A DNA stretch of 64,000 nt, taken from assembly GCA_016794505.1 (NCBI GenBank), contig JAEUJZ010000165.1, positions 1-64,000 on the forward strand, written 5' to 3'. The translations under genes and the position numbers were made by a program. The stretch comes from Myxococcales bacterium (GTDB taxonomy: Bacteria; Myxococcota_A; Polyangia; Palsa-1104; JAEUJZ01). Under the pieces are notes generated by a model. The model worked only from the letters and a program-made list of their open reading frames with translations, was not told the DNA's origin and ran no database searches. Shown piece by piece: positions 1 through 7,923 of this stretch. Position 1 is the first letter of the stretch, and each line of letters opens with the position of its first letter.

Positions 1-127
1 TCCCAAGACCCCGCCGAGTAGCCCCTCCTGGCCCACCCGCCCCCGCGATGGCCATCAACCCCCTGCGCCTACCCCTGCACGCCGCTGATGGCCATCCACC
101 GCCCTGCTGCGATGGCCATCACGCAGG

Positions 128-703
128 GTGCGCGGCAACACTCCATCACTGCGCCGTGACCTGTCTGCGCTGGGTCACTTTGCACCGCTCCGCTGGCGCC
201 ATAAAGAAAAGGGCGGTGTTCACTACCACGAAGTTGTCGTCGTGGCCGAACATCTCGACCGGAACCCCGCCGACATCGTGGAGACGCTTCTGCACGAAGC
301 AGCACACGCCCTCAACTTCGCGCGCGGCATCAAGGACTGCACCGCGAGCCAGTACCACAACCAGCGCTTCAAGGCGGCGGCTGAGGAGCTGGGGCTCACG
401 GTAGAGCAAGTCCCGCACTACGGCTTCGCGCTGACCGGTCTGAAGCCTGACACCGTCACCCGTTATGAGGAGGACATCAAGCAGCTCGCCGAAGTCGTCA
501 TCCACCGCGCGAAACCGGTCGCCCCAACGGCCGGCACCGATACTACCCCCGGCACGGGTGAAGACACCGACGACGACAAACCAGCCTCACGCAACCGCAA
601 AGCCACCTGTGCCTGTCCGTTCATTATTCGGGTCAGCAAATCAACGCTGACCCAGACCACCATCCGCTGCGAAAGCTGCGGGAAGGTGTTTACGTTGGCT
701 TAA
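128..703 (+). CDS. SprT-like zinc metalloprotein
   Basis: A 191-residue protein with a metallopeptidase signature HEAAHA near residue 57 (ETLLHEAAHAL). It is followed by a conserved-looking QYHNQRFKAAAEELGL stretch and a C-terminal zinc ribbon with CAC and CESC cysteine pairs (about residues 160-186). This arrangement, HExxH then a zinc ribbon, is that of SprT-like proteins often carried by mobile elements. The substrate is unknown. The start is uncertain: the frame opens only after a stop near position 86 and the first usable start is GTG at 128, so the N-terminus looks shorter than in relatives and may be truncated or frameshifted. It converges on the HEPN/AAA gene across a hairpin terminator. 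Confidence 0.7.
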   Translation: MRGNTPSLRRDLSALGHFAPLRWRHKEKGGVHYHEVVVVAEHLDRNPADIVETLLHEAAHALNFARGIKDCTASQYHNQRFKAAAEELGLTVEQVPHYGFALTGLKPDTVTRYEEDIKQLAEVVIHRAKPVAPTAGTDTTPGTGEDTDDDKPASRNRKATCACPFIIRVSKSTLTQTTIRCESCGKVFTLA

Positions 704-709
704 CTTAAA

Positions 710-736
710 AGGAGCCTGACCAGATGGCAGGCTCCT
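710..736. terminator. Bidirectional hairpin terminator
   Basis: A perfect 9-bp stem (AGGAGCCTG / CAGGCTCCT) with a 9-nt loop, flanked by an A-run on the left and a T-rich stretch on the right. It sits between the convergent SprT-like gene and the HEPN/AAA gene, so it can end transcripts from both sides. Confidence 0.7.
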
Positions 737-770
737 GATTTCGTTTACAAAGAATTTTCTAACTGAAATG

Positions 771-2489
771 TTACGTTTTTTCTTTGGGCTTATATCCTTT
801 AGAACAATATATTTCAAACCATCGGTTTTCAATGTTCAAAAGAGTTTCATTGGGCAAAAGGAGTTCTTCATCATAAAGAAGGTCAATACAAAAAATGATT
901 ATTCCTGAAAGCGCCCCTGTGTTCTGCTCCTCTGGGGTAGAGAGGGCGGTTATGTACAGAGACCCATCTTTAATTCTAAGCCGTAATAATCCATCGTAGT
1001 TAATTCTAAAAAATTCGGCAAACACGTCATTAAAATCGGATGGCGAAACGAAATAACTATCGAAAACTGGGATATGCAAGCGAAGCGACTTTCCTGTTCT
1101 GCGTGGGGAAATATCGACAATATCAACAGTATAATAGCTCAAATCAAAGAAATGGGACATAAGGTCAGATAACAGAAAACGTCGAGGAGAAAAATCCTCC
1201 TGCGATAGTCCATCTACGAAGCCATATTGATAGAATCTGTTAAGTTGTCGTCGGTCGGCTGGGCGCTCATTTTTGTGTAGCTGATATAAGCTATCAGAAT
1301 ACGGTCGTCCTAGAGCCTTAACCATGAGCTGCATGGGTTGCGCGATAGAATCTGGATGAAACAGGGCTTCAGTTTTTTTTGTGAGTGTAGATTCATAAAG
1401 TAAAGCACGAAGAAGATACGGATGACCGCCGAGATTGGCATGAAGCGTGTCTATGGTGTCGTCCGAAAATTCAAGTCCATGCAGCGCAATCAGCTGCTTC
1501 ATTTGATGTTTGTCAAATTCAGATAAACAAACCATGTTATATCCGCGACAGAATGAATATTTGCTTAAATGTGCTGGAGGTGCTGACGTTGTGAAGATTA
1601 ACATCAACCTTTTCGACAGCTCTTCATGACTGTGGTTTTTTTCATGAAGTTCCATCAGTAATTCCAAATCTTCTTCGGTAATATTGTCGAAGTACTCGAC
1701 AATAAGAACAACAAGGACCTTGCCTAGAAAATGGTCCTTTATCATGCCAGCTAAGCCTTTGGCTGATAGCGGCCTAGCGTGATTGGGGGATAAGCCAACA
1801 GTGGGGTTTTCTGTAAGCGAGCATGTCTTCGCTTGCCCATTATAGTTCAACAGAAGAAATTGTACCGAATGGGCAAGTTGCTCTAGGAAGTTACTTACAA
1901 AGGCTCGTTTCCCAAAAAGAGCTGGACCTTGTACAATAACCGGGTTTCCAGGATGGAGCAAACAACTCAGAACTCTGCTTGTCTCAGCCTCGCGAGGTAC
2001 AAAAAAAGCAGGATGATACGATACATTTGGTGGGGGAGGAAGTGGTGGAGTGTGTTCGGCAATTGTGTCACTTGTTTGTGTGTAAGCCTCTTGCGGCTCC
2101 GTTGCAATCTCATTGGTTGATTTTGACTTGGAAATCTCAACTGTGAGGAGCCATACTTCAAAATCCTTGAGAACACTGACCGCGCCAACGACAATTTTTG
2201 GTGTAAGAGCAAGGTATGGATGCTCATCGGCATGCGTATACATGTTACGGATGCGATTAGCGTTATAGACATCCTGAAGATTGGGAATATCATCTATGCA
2301 ACTAGAGAGAATTCTTAATGCAGCCGCTATGCCCTGCTTCTCGGATGGTTTGGGCCAGATACCTCGCTTCTTTAATGTTGTCTCGATTCTACTTGTAGCA
2401 AGCTGAAGCGCCCGCCCATTTCCACTGTGCGCTAGCTGAAGAATATCTGACCACACATCTGTTGTATGATTAGCCTGGTTAGTTGCCAT
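771..2489 (-). CDS. HEPN-like N-terminus fused to AAA-like ATPase domain, putative defence protein
   Basis: A 572-residue protein, markedly more AT-rich than its surroundings. Residues 1-120 are helical and contain RNMYTH at 81-86, matching the R-x4-6-H motif of HEPN ribonuclease domains, with the frequent Asn after the Arg. A Pro-rich linker (about 146-155) leads to an AAA/STAND-like region resembling AAA_35. Its P-loop is GPALFGKR (188-195), where Arg replaces the usual Ser/Thr. The putative Walker B strand ends LIVEYFD, where an acidic residue is also shifted or lost. The NTPase may therefore be impaired or only nucleotide-binding. The gene lies 5 bp downstream of the 111-residue gene, as in a two-gene operon. 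HEPN plus ATPase architectures are common in toxin and anti-phage systems; that role here is inference. Confidence 0.6.
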   Translation of the reverse strand: MATNQANHTTDVWSDILQLAHSGNGRALQLATSRIETTLKKRGIWPKPSEKQGIAAALRILSSCIDDIPNLQDVYNANRIRNMYTHADEHPYLALTPKIVVGAVSVLKDFEVWLLTVEISKSKSTNEIATEPQEAYTQTSDTIAEHTPPLPPPPNVSYHPAFFVPREAETSRVLSCLLHPGNPVIVQGPALFGKRAFVSNFLEQLAHSVQFLLLNYNGQAKTCSLTENPTVGLSPNHARPLSAKGLAGMIKDHFLGKVLVVLIVEYFDNITEEDLELLMELHEKNHSHEELSKRLMLIFTTSAPPAHLSKYSFCRGYNMVCLSEFDKHQMKQLIALHGLEFSDDTIDTLHANLGGHPYLLRALLYESTLTKKTEALFHPDSIAQPMQLMVKALGRPYSDSLYQLHKNERPADRRQLNRFYQYGFVDGLSQEDFSPRRFLLSDLMSHFFDLSYYTVDIVDISPRRTGKSLRLHIPVFDSYFVSPSDFNDVFAEFFRINYDGLLRLRIKDGSLYITALSTPEEQNTGALSGIIIFCIDLLYDEELLLPNETLLNIENRWFEIYCSKGYKPKEKT

Positions 2490-2494
2490 GCGCC

Positions 2495-2830
2495 CTACTC
2501 CTCTTCCAATATCCCAAGGTGCCGCAGCGCTTCCTTTGTATCAGTAGAGTCAAACTGAAGAAGCTCTTTTCTAACCCATGTATACCAAATTTTGGTCGCA
2601 TCAATCACGGCCCTTTGCGCTGCTGAGTGAATATCATTTATGATAAGAGGAGTATTTCTCTCTTTTATTATGCCTTGTTGCTGTCTCGTCGCTCGGCTAG
2701 CAATCTCGCTCATTGACCCAAGCATGGCTTCATACTTCCCTATAACTTTCTCAGCGAGAGCAATTCGCTGCTCGCGTGTAAGCCCTTGGAGTAACGACTC
2801 CATCCGTGGGCGACCTTCACGTCCTTCCAT
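2495..2830 (-). CDS. Hypothetical helical protein, partner of the HEPN/AAA protein
   Basis: A 111-residue, mostly helical, charged protein with no family I recognise. It is followed after 5 bp by the HEPN/AAA gene, so the two are probably co-transcribed and perhaps act as a pair, for instance antitoxin or adaptor and effector. That role is inference. Two starts are possible: ATG at 2830, which has little Shine-Dalgarno, and ATG at 2803 (MESLLQG), preceded by a GAAGG about 9 nt upstream. Like its neighbour it is AT-rich, marking the pair as a separate acquisition inside the element. Confidence 0.55.
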   Translation of the reverse strand: MEGREGRPRMESLLQGLTREQRIALAEKVIGKYEAMLGSMSEIASRATRQQQGIIKERNTPLIINDIHSAAQRAVIDATKIWYTWVRKELLQFDSTDTKEALRHLGILEEE

Positions 2831-2872
2831 ATAATATATGTTAAATGGTTAATTAACATCGACCTTTCCTCC

Positions 2873-2902
2873 ATTATACCCGTTACGCTTCTATCCACGC
2901 AA
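2873..2902 (-). promoter_or_regulatory. Sigma-70-type promoter for the HEPN operon
   Basis: On the minus strand a perfect -10 box TATAAT (complement of 2873-2878) is preceded by an 18-nt spacer and a -35-like TTGCGT (complement of 2897-2902). Transcription would start near 2866, about 35 nt before the 111-residue gene. The pair can thus be expressed from its own promoter, independently of the sigma-54 activator upstream. Confidence 0.55.
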
Positions 2903-2911
2903 CCCTCACCG

Positions 2912-4504
2912 CTATACCGCACCCCGCTTAGGCATTTCTATTCCATACAGCCGGCATTTCTTCTGAAAGGCTTGCTGACTGCCAAGGCCAAGTTCCATGG
3001 CTGCGGCGCGCTGTGTACCGTGGCGACTCCACGCATCTTCAAGCAGTCGGCGCTCTACCTCGCAGAGTATTTCGTTCAGGCCACGACCGGAACGGGGAGT
3101 CACATCGATGCGACCGATAGCTTCTTCAAGTTGGACCGGCGGCAATTCCTCTTCAACGAGCCGGAGGTCAATCTTCTCGCCGTTGGCAAGCAGGCTCAGT
3201 CGTTCGATAAAGTTCTCCAGCTCACGGGAGTTGCCCGGCCAAGGGTGCGCACATAGACGGCGGCGTGCCGAGGGCAGCAGGCGCAATGGCGGCAAGCCAT
3301 CCTCGCTTCGTCGGGCGTTAACCCGCAACAGGAAATGGTCAGCCAAGGGGATGATGTCTTCTCGTCGCTCGCGCAGCGGCGGAATGTGAATCGGAAACAC
3401 ATTCAGCCGGTAGTAGAGGTCTTGGCGAAAATCTCCGTTGGCAACGCCCTTTTCCAAGTCACGGTGCGTTGCGGCGATGAGACGAACATTGACGGGAATC
3501 TCATGCTCGGTGCCGACCGGACGAACCTTGCCCTCCTGCACAACACGCAAGAGCTTCATCTGCAAAGGCGCGGGCAGGTCGCCTATCTCGTCGAGAAAAA
3601 GTGTCCCGCCTTGCGCTGCGCGAAACAGCCCATCGCGAGCCAGCGTCGCTCCGGTAAAAGCACCGCGAACATGTCCGAACAGCTCGGATTCAACGAGGGA
3701 TTCCGGGAGTGCGCCACAGTTAAAGGCGATGAAATGGCCGCTCTTCCTTCGGCTGTTCCGGTGAATCGCTTGGGCGACCAGCTCTTTGCCAACGCCGGAC
3801 TCGCCAAGGAGCAGTACCGTTGCGGAGCCTTGAGCTGCCTTCCAAGCGAGTTCTAGCACCCGGCGCATCGCGTGGCTCTCGGCAATGATGTTGCTGCCTA
3901 CTAACAAGCGAGGCTGAAGGCTGCCTTCCCGGCGCGCTGGTTCCAGGAGTTCAGCGTCGATATCGAAGGGAATATAAGCATGCTCGGCAGCGGATTCGTT
4001 GTCGTGCGCAGAGCTTTGCCAGGTCTGTGCAGGAAAGACGGTCTTCGCCAGCAGCACCCACGTCGCGTGCATCTGCGGGGTGCCGGGACTCAGCAGAATG
4101 TGGAACTCGGCTTCAGTTCCGATTGTGGCACGGGCCTGCTCGCAGGTCGTACGCATCCCGCGGTACAGCGCCTCGTAGTCTCGTGGATGCGGAATTTCAA
4201 GAAGCTGCGGGCACAGTTCTATCTGGGGAAACCGCCGTCGCATCTCCTCAGCGAACGCTGCGACGGCACCATTCTCCTGAAAGGGCGGATTGAAGAGGAG
4301 CACCAGCCGGTCAAAGGCCGGTGCGGCCTTCAGGAACGTAAAGATGGGTCCATCGACAAAATCCGCCGGTTTCTCGATGGCAAATGACTCCAGCCGACCT
4401 GTTCGGCGTCCCTCATTTGGTCGCCACGGGTCTTGTGCTCCCAGCCATGTCAGTAGTACCCGCACCAGCGCGATGTAGCACAACAACCAAAAGTTGTCAG
4501 ACAT
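2912..4504 (-). CDS. Sigma-54-dependent activator with N-terminal CARF/RtcR-like sensor domain
   Basis: A 530-residue bacterial enhancer-binding protein. Residues 14-182 form a Rossmann-like sensor starting VRVLLTWLG and containing LSPGTPQMHATW at 138-149, a signature of CARF/RtcR-type ligand domains. The AAA+ domain follows: Walker A GESGVGKE (234-241), sigma-54 contact loop GAFTGA (281-286), Walker B TLFLDEIGD (301-309). A Fis-type helix-turn-helix occupies about 478-524. In RtcR the equivalent domain binds RNA fragments with 2',3'-cyclic phosphate ends, and CARF domains elsewhere bind cyclic oligonucleotides; the ligand here is unknown. It is divergent from a ten-gene operon that begins with a near-perfect sigma-54 promoter, its likely target. 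A GTG at 4465 is an alternative start that would begin right at the first strand. Confidence 0.85.
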   Translation of the reverse strand: MSDNFWLLCYIALVRVLLTWLGAQDPWRPNEGRRTGRLESFAIEKPADFVDGPIFTFLKAAPAFDRLVLLFNPPFQENGAVAAFAEEMRRRFPQIELCPQLLEIPHPRDYEALYRGMRTTCEQARATIGTEAEFHILLSPGTPQMHATWVLLAKTVFPAQTWQSSAHDNESAAEHAYIPFDIDAELLEPARREGSLQPRLLVGSNIIAESHAMRRVLELAWKAAQGSATVLLLGESGVGKELVAQAIHRNSRRKSGHFIAFNCGALPESLVESELFGHVRGAFTGATLARDGLFRAAQGGTLFLDEIGDLPAPLQMKLLRVVQEGKVRPVGTEHEIPVNVRLIAATHRDLEKGVANGDFRQDLYYRLNVFPIHIPPLRERREDIIPLADHFLLRVNARRSEDGLPPLRLLPSARRRLCAHPWPGNSRELENFIERLSLLANGEKIDLRLVEEELPPVQLEEAIGRIDVTPRSGRGLNEILCEVERRLLEDAWSRHGTQRAAAMELGLGSQQAFQKKCRLYGIEMPKRGAV

Positions 4505-4606
4505 CTTCGCACCGTCGGCACAACGGCGATTGAGCCGCGCGATGAAGTCCTGACCGGCAGTGCGCCAACAACAGTGGGTTGTCGCGGCCGTCGTAGCTGA
4601 ACCTGC

Positions 4607-4621
4607 ACAGGCATGACCTGT
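4607..4621. promoter_or_regulatory. Candidate enhancer site (UAS) for the sigma-54 activator
   Basis: A perfect inverted repeat ACAGG-N5-CCTGT, centred about 65 bp upstream of the -24 element of the sigma-54 promoter, in the 227-bp divergent gap. Position and symmetry suit binding of a dimeric Fis-type helix-turn-helix. This is inference; only one copy was seen. Confidence 0.35.
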
Positions 4622-4675
4622 CTAGCCAGCTATCACCGTCGAGGAAGGAGGGCTGAACTACGTTTCGGCCCTTGA

Positions 4676-4690
4676 TGGCACTTGGGTTGC
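4676..4690 (+). promoter_or_regulatory. Sigma-54 (-24/-12) promoter of the transfer/integration operon
   Basis: TGGCAC-N5-TTGC matches the sigma-54 consensus exactly, with the GG and GC dinucleotides at the required spacing. The predicted start is near 4702, 30 nt before the first gene of the plus-strand operon (ATG 4732). The divergent gene encodes a sigma-54 activator, which makes a functional pairing very likely. Confidence 0.8.
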
Positions 4691-4731
4691 CCAGGGGTTG
4701 CTCTGCAACCGCAACCACAGGAGAGCAACCC
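4684..4731. repeat. Cluster of GGTTGC/GCAACC inverted repeats over promoter and RBS
   Basis: Within 48 bp there are two GGGTTGC and three GCAACC copies. One pair forms a tight hairpin (GGTTGC-TCT-GCAACC, 4696-4710). An outer pair (4684-4690 with 4725-4731) spans from the -12 element to the base before the start codon. It could be an operator or a leader structure that hides the ribosome site (CAGGAGAG, 4717-4724). Confidence 0.55.
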
Positions 4732-5100
4732 ATGAAGATGCGATTTACCCTCAGCTCATTGGCCATCGTCCGTTTTGCAGAATATGGCCTCACCTACGAC
4801 CTGTCTGGCCTTCGCCGCGGACTGGAAGTGGTCATCCGCCAGGAACGCGGCCTGTCTCCGTCCGATGCCGCCCCTCCGGACAGTCTCTGCCTACTGGCGT
4901 TCACGCTGGCCGCAAATCCCTGCCTCGCCGCCGAATGGAGCGAAGCCCTGCTGTCCCGCGTCGCAGTATTCGAGGACGAGCTCGGCGACACCTTTTCCTT
5001 CGACGACGACCAGTACCGCGTCCGTATCACCGTCACCGATAACGTCGTCACCGACGTTTTTCCTCTCCCGAAGCGTGCGGCTGCCCAGCACCGCGGATAA
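4732..5100 (+). CDS. Hypothetical protein, first gene of the sigma-54 operon
   Basis: A 122-residue acidic soluble protein (begins MKMRFTLSS) with no family I recognise and no signal peptide or membrane segment. The start at 4732 is preferred over an in-frame ATG at 4672. It has the ribosome site CAGGAGAG just upstream, and 4672 would lie upstream of the predicted sigma-54 transcription start. As the promoter-proximal gene it heads the operon reaching to the integrase; a role in control or assembly of the transfer apparatus is only a guess. Confidence 0.65.
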   Translation: MKMRFTLSSLAIVRFAEYGLTYDLSGLRRGLEVVIRQERGLSPSDAAPPDSLCLLAFTLAANPCLAAEWSEALLSRVAVFEDELGDTFSFDDDQYRVRITVTDNVVTDVFPLPKRAAAQHRG

Positions 5101-5169
5101 CTGACCGGCGGTGGCGGTGCTCTCGCTCAGGGAGCACTGCCTTCGCTCGGTTTCCAAAAGGAGACGACG

Positions 5170-5994
5170 ATGACAGGTCTTGTTCTCTCTCGTAGCCGTT
5201 CCTTTTTCTTTTGTCTGGTGACGCTGCTCCTGGCATGTGATGCGCCGAAAGCACCGCTCATGCCGCGTCGGGCGATGAGCATCGCTATCGTCGCTGATGT
5301 CTCGACCTCGGCTGGCCTGAAACCGGGACAAACGATTGCTGACCTGCGCTGCTCGGAAGTCGTGGCTGTCACCGCTGAGGCGCTGACAATGAAAGGGCTC
5401 AGTCGGCTGGATGTGCTGGTTCTCGCGACGGGCGGGAAGGAAACGTCGCTGGAAGCCCGCTGTCTCATTCCGTGGCGTTCGTTCGTGCCGCAGGCCCGCC
5501 TCTTTGGAAAAAACAGACACCCGCACGAACAGCGCCAGGCTTTCCTGCAAGGACTGGAGACAAGCTGTCGGGGAACGCTGAAGGGCGAAACCACATCACC
5601 GATTTTCTTCGCTACCGAACGAGCGACAGAGAGTCTGCGACAGCATGCCAAGGAAGGACGGCTGAGCGGCGAAGTGGTCAAACGGCTCGTTGTTCTGTCG
5701 GACTTGCGCGAGAACGCGCATCAGTCTCTGAAAGCTCGGCTCCTCACCGTGTCGAACGCCTTACGAAAAGGCGTGCCCACCCCTAAGCAGGGAACTGGCG
5801 TTCCATCGTTGAATCTGGACGGGATTTCGCTGTCCGTCTGTGGGTTGGCAGAGCATGCCGGCGGCAACGCCGACGACCTCGCCATCACCCCCCGCGCTGT
5901 AACCGAGGTGTGGCAAGGCGTCTTTCAGGGGGCTGCTTCGTTTGATGCGGCCTGCCCCGAACGGCCTGCATTTCTATCGGGAGGTCCGCGATGA
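5170..5994 (+). CDS. VWA-like lipoprotein
   Basis: A 274-residue protein with a signal peptide and lipobox LLLAC (Cys at about residue 23), so it is probably anchored to a membrane. The mature part starts with a hydrophobic strand followed by DVSTS, the DxSxS metal-ion-dependent adhesion motif of von Willebrand A domains. A later VVLSDLREN provides another acidic strand end expected for this fold. It overlaps the next gene by ATGA. The context (membrane proteins and a VirD4/HerA-like ATPase) suggests a surface or periplasmic component of the element's transfer machinery; this is inference. Confidence 0.6.
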   Translation: MTGLVLSRSRSFFFCLVTLLLACDAPKAPLMPRRAMSIAIVADVSTSAGLKPGQTIADLRCSEVVAVTAEALTMKGLSRLDVLVLATGGKETSLEARCLIPWRSFVPQARLFGKNRHPHEQRQAFLQGLETSCRGTLKGETTSPIFFATERATESLRQHAKEGRLSGEVVKRLVVLSDLRENAHQSLKARLLTVSNALRKGVPTPKQGTGVPSLNLDGISLSVCGLAEHAGGNADDLAITPRAVTEVWQGVFQGAASFDAACPERPAFLSGGPR

Positions 5995-7103
5995 GCGAGC
6001 CAACGAACCCCGAAATCTCTCCCAAGCCCGAGAACAAACCCACCGCGCCGTCCTTCATGCCCGTACCAACCGGCCACACCTTGCCCGCCCCGTCGCTTGC
6101 CGAGGTGGTCAGAAAAGATATCGAGCGGGCCGGCTTCCCCGAGCTGAATGAGACGGTCATGGCCGCAGAGGTGCAGCGTGGCATCGCGCACATTCGGGCG
6201 GGAACAGCACTGCCGGTGGATGGCAACGCCTCAAAGGGAGACGGCTACTTCCTCGATGACCTCACGGACTGCAAAGAACGAATGCAGCGGCTGAGAACGC
6301 TCGCCGATGAAGCTGAAGAAACGGTGCTGACTTTGCGGCGTCGCTTGGCTGAACTCGCACTACCGCTCAGCTTCAAGCAGTGGCAGGCAGTGGTCGGAGC
6401 ACTCCTCATCGTGACCACGCTTGGTGTTTTCACCCTGAAGGCGCTCCTGGCATCGAGCTTCGATGAGCTGTTGCTGCGGGCCTACGTCGAGGGGCTTGGG
6501 GTAGCGGAACCAGAAGCAGAGAGCGCCGCTCAGGCCGAACGCCTGGTGCTCTGGGTTGGTGCCTTCATGCTCGGCGGCAAGGCGCTGGCAGTCGTCAGTA
6601 GTTCGGGCCGGTTGTCGCTGTTCATGAAGGCGATGCTCACCCTCATCGCGGTTTTGTTCTCGGGAGCGTTCGCCATCGTGCGACTGAGTCTCGGGTGGAG
6701 CTTTGCAGCTTTTGCGGTGTCGCTGGTCGAGCTGGCCGTTCTCTGTTCTTTCAGCCTGCTCTTGGTGGTCATCGCTCAGGTGCTCCGAAGCAGTCAGGAA
6801 CGGGGCGAGGCGTATCGAAGTGCTCAGGGCTCTATCGCGGTTGCCGAACAGCGTCTCCGTGAGGAGCAGAGTGAACTGGAAGAAGTCACCCGCGACTATG
6901 AATCGCGGCGCTTGGCTTTGGCCCAGCGCGAAGACGACTGCCGCCGCTTGCCTCTCTATGAGGCGGTGGCAGAGCGAACGGTCGAAGCCGAAACGCTGGT
7001 TGCAACCGCGGAGCTGATTACGAAGACGGCCCAAGCGGCCTATCGCGGAGTTGCGGGTTCTGAGACGGCAGACGAACCGACCGCGCCAGGAGGTACCCCA
7101 TGA
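5991..7103 (+). CDS. Four-helix membrane protein with coiled coils
   Basis: A 370-residue protein with a Pro-rich N-terminus, a coiled coil at about 91-123, four membrane helices (about 133-155, 185-203, 212-231 and 238-264) and a second coiled coil at about 265-330. No family is recognised. The ATGA overlaps at both ends show translational coupling within the operon. It may form an inner-membrane scaffold for the ATPase encoded downstream; that is inference from order only. Confidence 0.6.
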   Translation: MSEPTNPEISPKPENKPTAPSFMPVPTGHTLPAPSLAEVVRKDIERAGFPELNETVMAAEVQRGIAHIRAGTALPVDGNASKGDGYFLDDLTDCKERMQRLRTLADEAEETVLTLRRRLAELALPLSFKQWQAVVGALLIVTTLGVFTLKALLASSFDELLLRAYVEGLGVAEPEAESAAQAERLVLWVGAFMLGGKALAVVSSSGRLSLFMKAMLTLIAVLFSGAFAIVRLSLGWSFAAFAVSLVELAVLCSFSLLLVVIAQVLRSSQERGEAYRSAQGSIAVAEQRLREEQSELEEVTRDYESRRLALAQREDDCRRLPLYEAVAERTVEAETLVATAELITKTAQAAYRGVAGSETADEPTAPGGTP

Positions 7104-7519
7104 CACCCGATGCCAAAATCACGCTCGCACATCGTCTCGAACTAGAAAAAGAACTGCGCCTCGTGCGGCTGGAAGCACGGGCACATGTCGTGCGGCTCGA
7201 CGCTCGCCGGGATGTTGCCGCCGAAGTGGCCAAAGCGCAGGTGGCGGTCGCCTCTGCCGAGGAAATGGTCTTCAAGAACCTTCCCTCTCCGCTACCCGAG
7301 AAGGCGACGGAGCTGGCTGAACAACATCCGGTCGTGGCGGTACGACGGCATCAGCTTGAGCGATTTGAACAGGTCTATGCCCCGGTTCGGGTTGAACAAG
7401 CGGAAGCGGTCGCGAAAGCCATGCTGGGGGAAAGCTCGGAAGCCCCGCCCGGCGGTTCCGTGAACCCCAAACAGTCCCGCCGAGTGAAGCAGAGCACCAC
7501 CGAGGGAGGCACGCCATGA
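7100..7519 (+). CDS. Small coiled-coil hypothetical protein
   Basis: A 139-residue, highly charged, Ala/Arg/Glu-rich protein predicted to be mostly helical (residues 5-60) with a disordered basic tail. No family is recognised. It overlaps the genes on each side by ATGA and so is part of the same translational chain. The size and composition would fit a soluble adaptor between the membrane protein and the ATPase, but nothing in the sequence proves it. Confidence 0.55.
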   Translation: MTPDAKITLAHRLELEKELRLVRLEARAHVVRLDARRDVAAEVAKAQVAVASAEEMVFKNLPSPLPEKATELAEQHPVVAVRRHQLERFEQVYAPVRVEQAEAVAKAMLGESSEAPPGGSVNPKQSRRVKQSTTEGGTP

Positions 7520-7923
7520 TGTGCCTCGTTTTTACCATCGCTGTCTTCTGCCTCACGCTCTCTGGCTTGTGCTGGATGGTCGGTTGGAAAAGCGGAGCTT
7601 CGCAACTGGCTCGCATCGCTTTTGCTCTCGTCATCGGTAGTGCCGTCGTGTCGTGGTTCGTGGACTCGCTCCGGTCGTTCTTTGCCCAGTCGGAAGTCCG
7701 GGCGGTAGCCGCTGGCTTGGCCGTTCTCCTCTTCCTTGCCGTAGCTGTTTTCGTCGTGGGCTGGTTCTTCAAGCGGCGCTCGGTCGAAGCGTCCCCGGTT
7801 CGCCCGACGATTCGCCGACGCACCCAGCTTGCCGAACTCGGTGAGTCCACGCCGCAAACACAACCGGCCCCGCCCCGTTCAGCCAGTACCGATGACCTTC
7901 AGCTCTTCGGAGGCAGCCCATGA
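7516..7923 (+). CDS. Small membrane protein with two to three helices
   Basis: A 135-residue protein with hydrophobic segments at about 3-20, 30-48 and 60-88, followed by a basic cytoplasmic tail. Small membrane proteins directly upstream of a VirD4-type ATPase often serve as its membrane anchor, and the ATPase here has no membrane helix of its own, so that role is plausible. It overlaps both neighbours by ATGA. Confidence 0.55.
   Translation: MMCLVFTIAVFCLTLSGLCWMVGWKSGASQLARIAFALVIGSAVVSWFVDSLRSFFAQSEVRAVAAGLAVLLFLAVAVFVVGWFFKRRSVEASPVRPTIRRRTQLAELGESTPQTQPAPPRSASTDDLQLFGGSP

Noticed and set aside
1..47. Left attachment site of the mobile element at the window start
   Set aside because: No copy of the tRNA-Glu 3' end is found there, so the left end is outside the window.
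2740..2922. Small minus-strand frame with a strong GGAGG before an ATG at 2859, overlapping the 111-residue gene in another frame
   Set aside because: The GGAGG lies between the -10 box and the predicted transcription start, so it would hardly be in the message; the peptide has no recognisable features.
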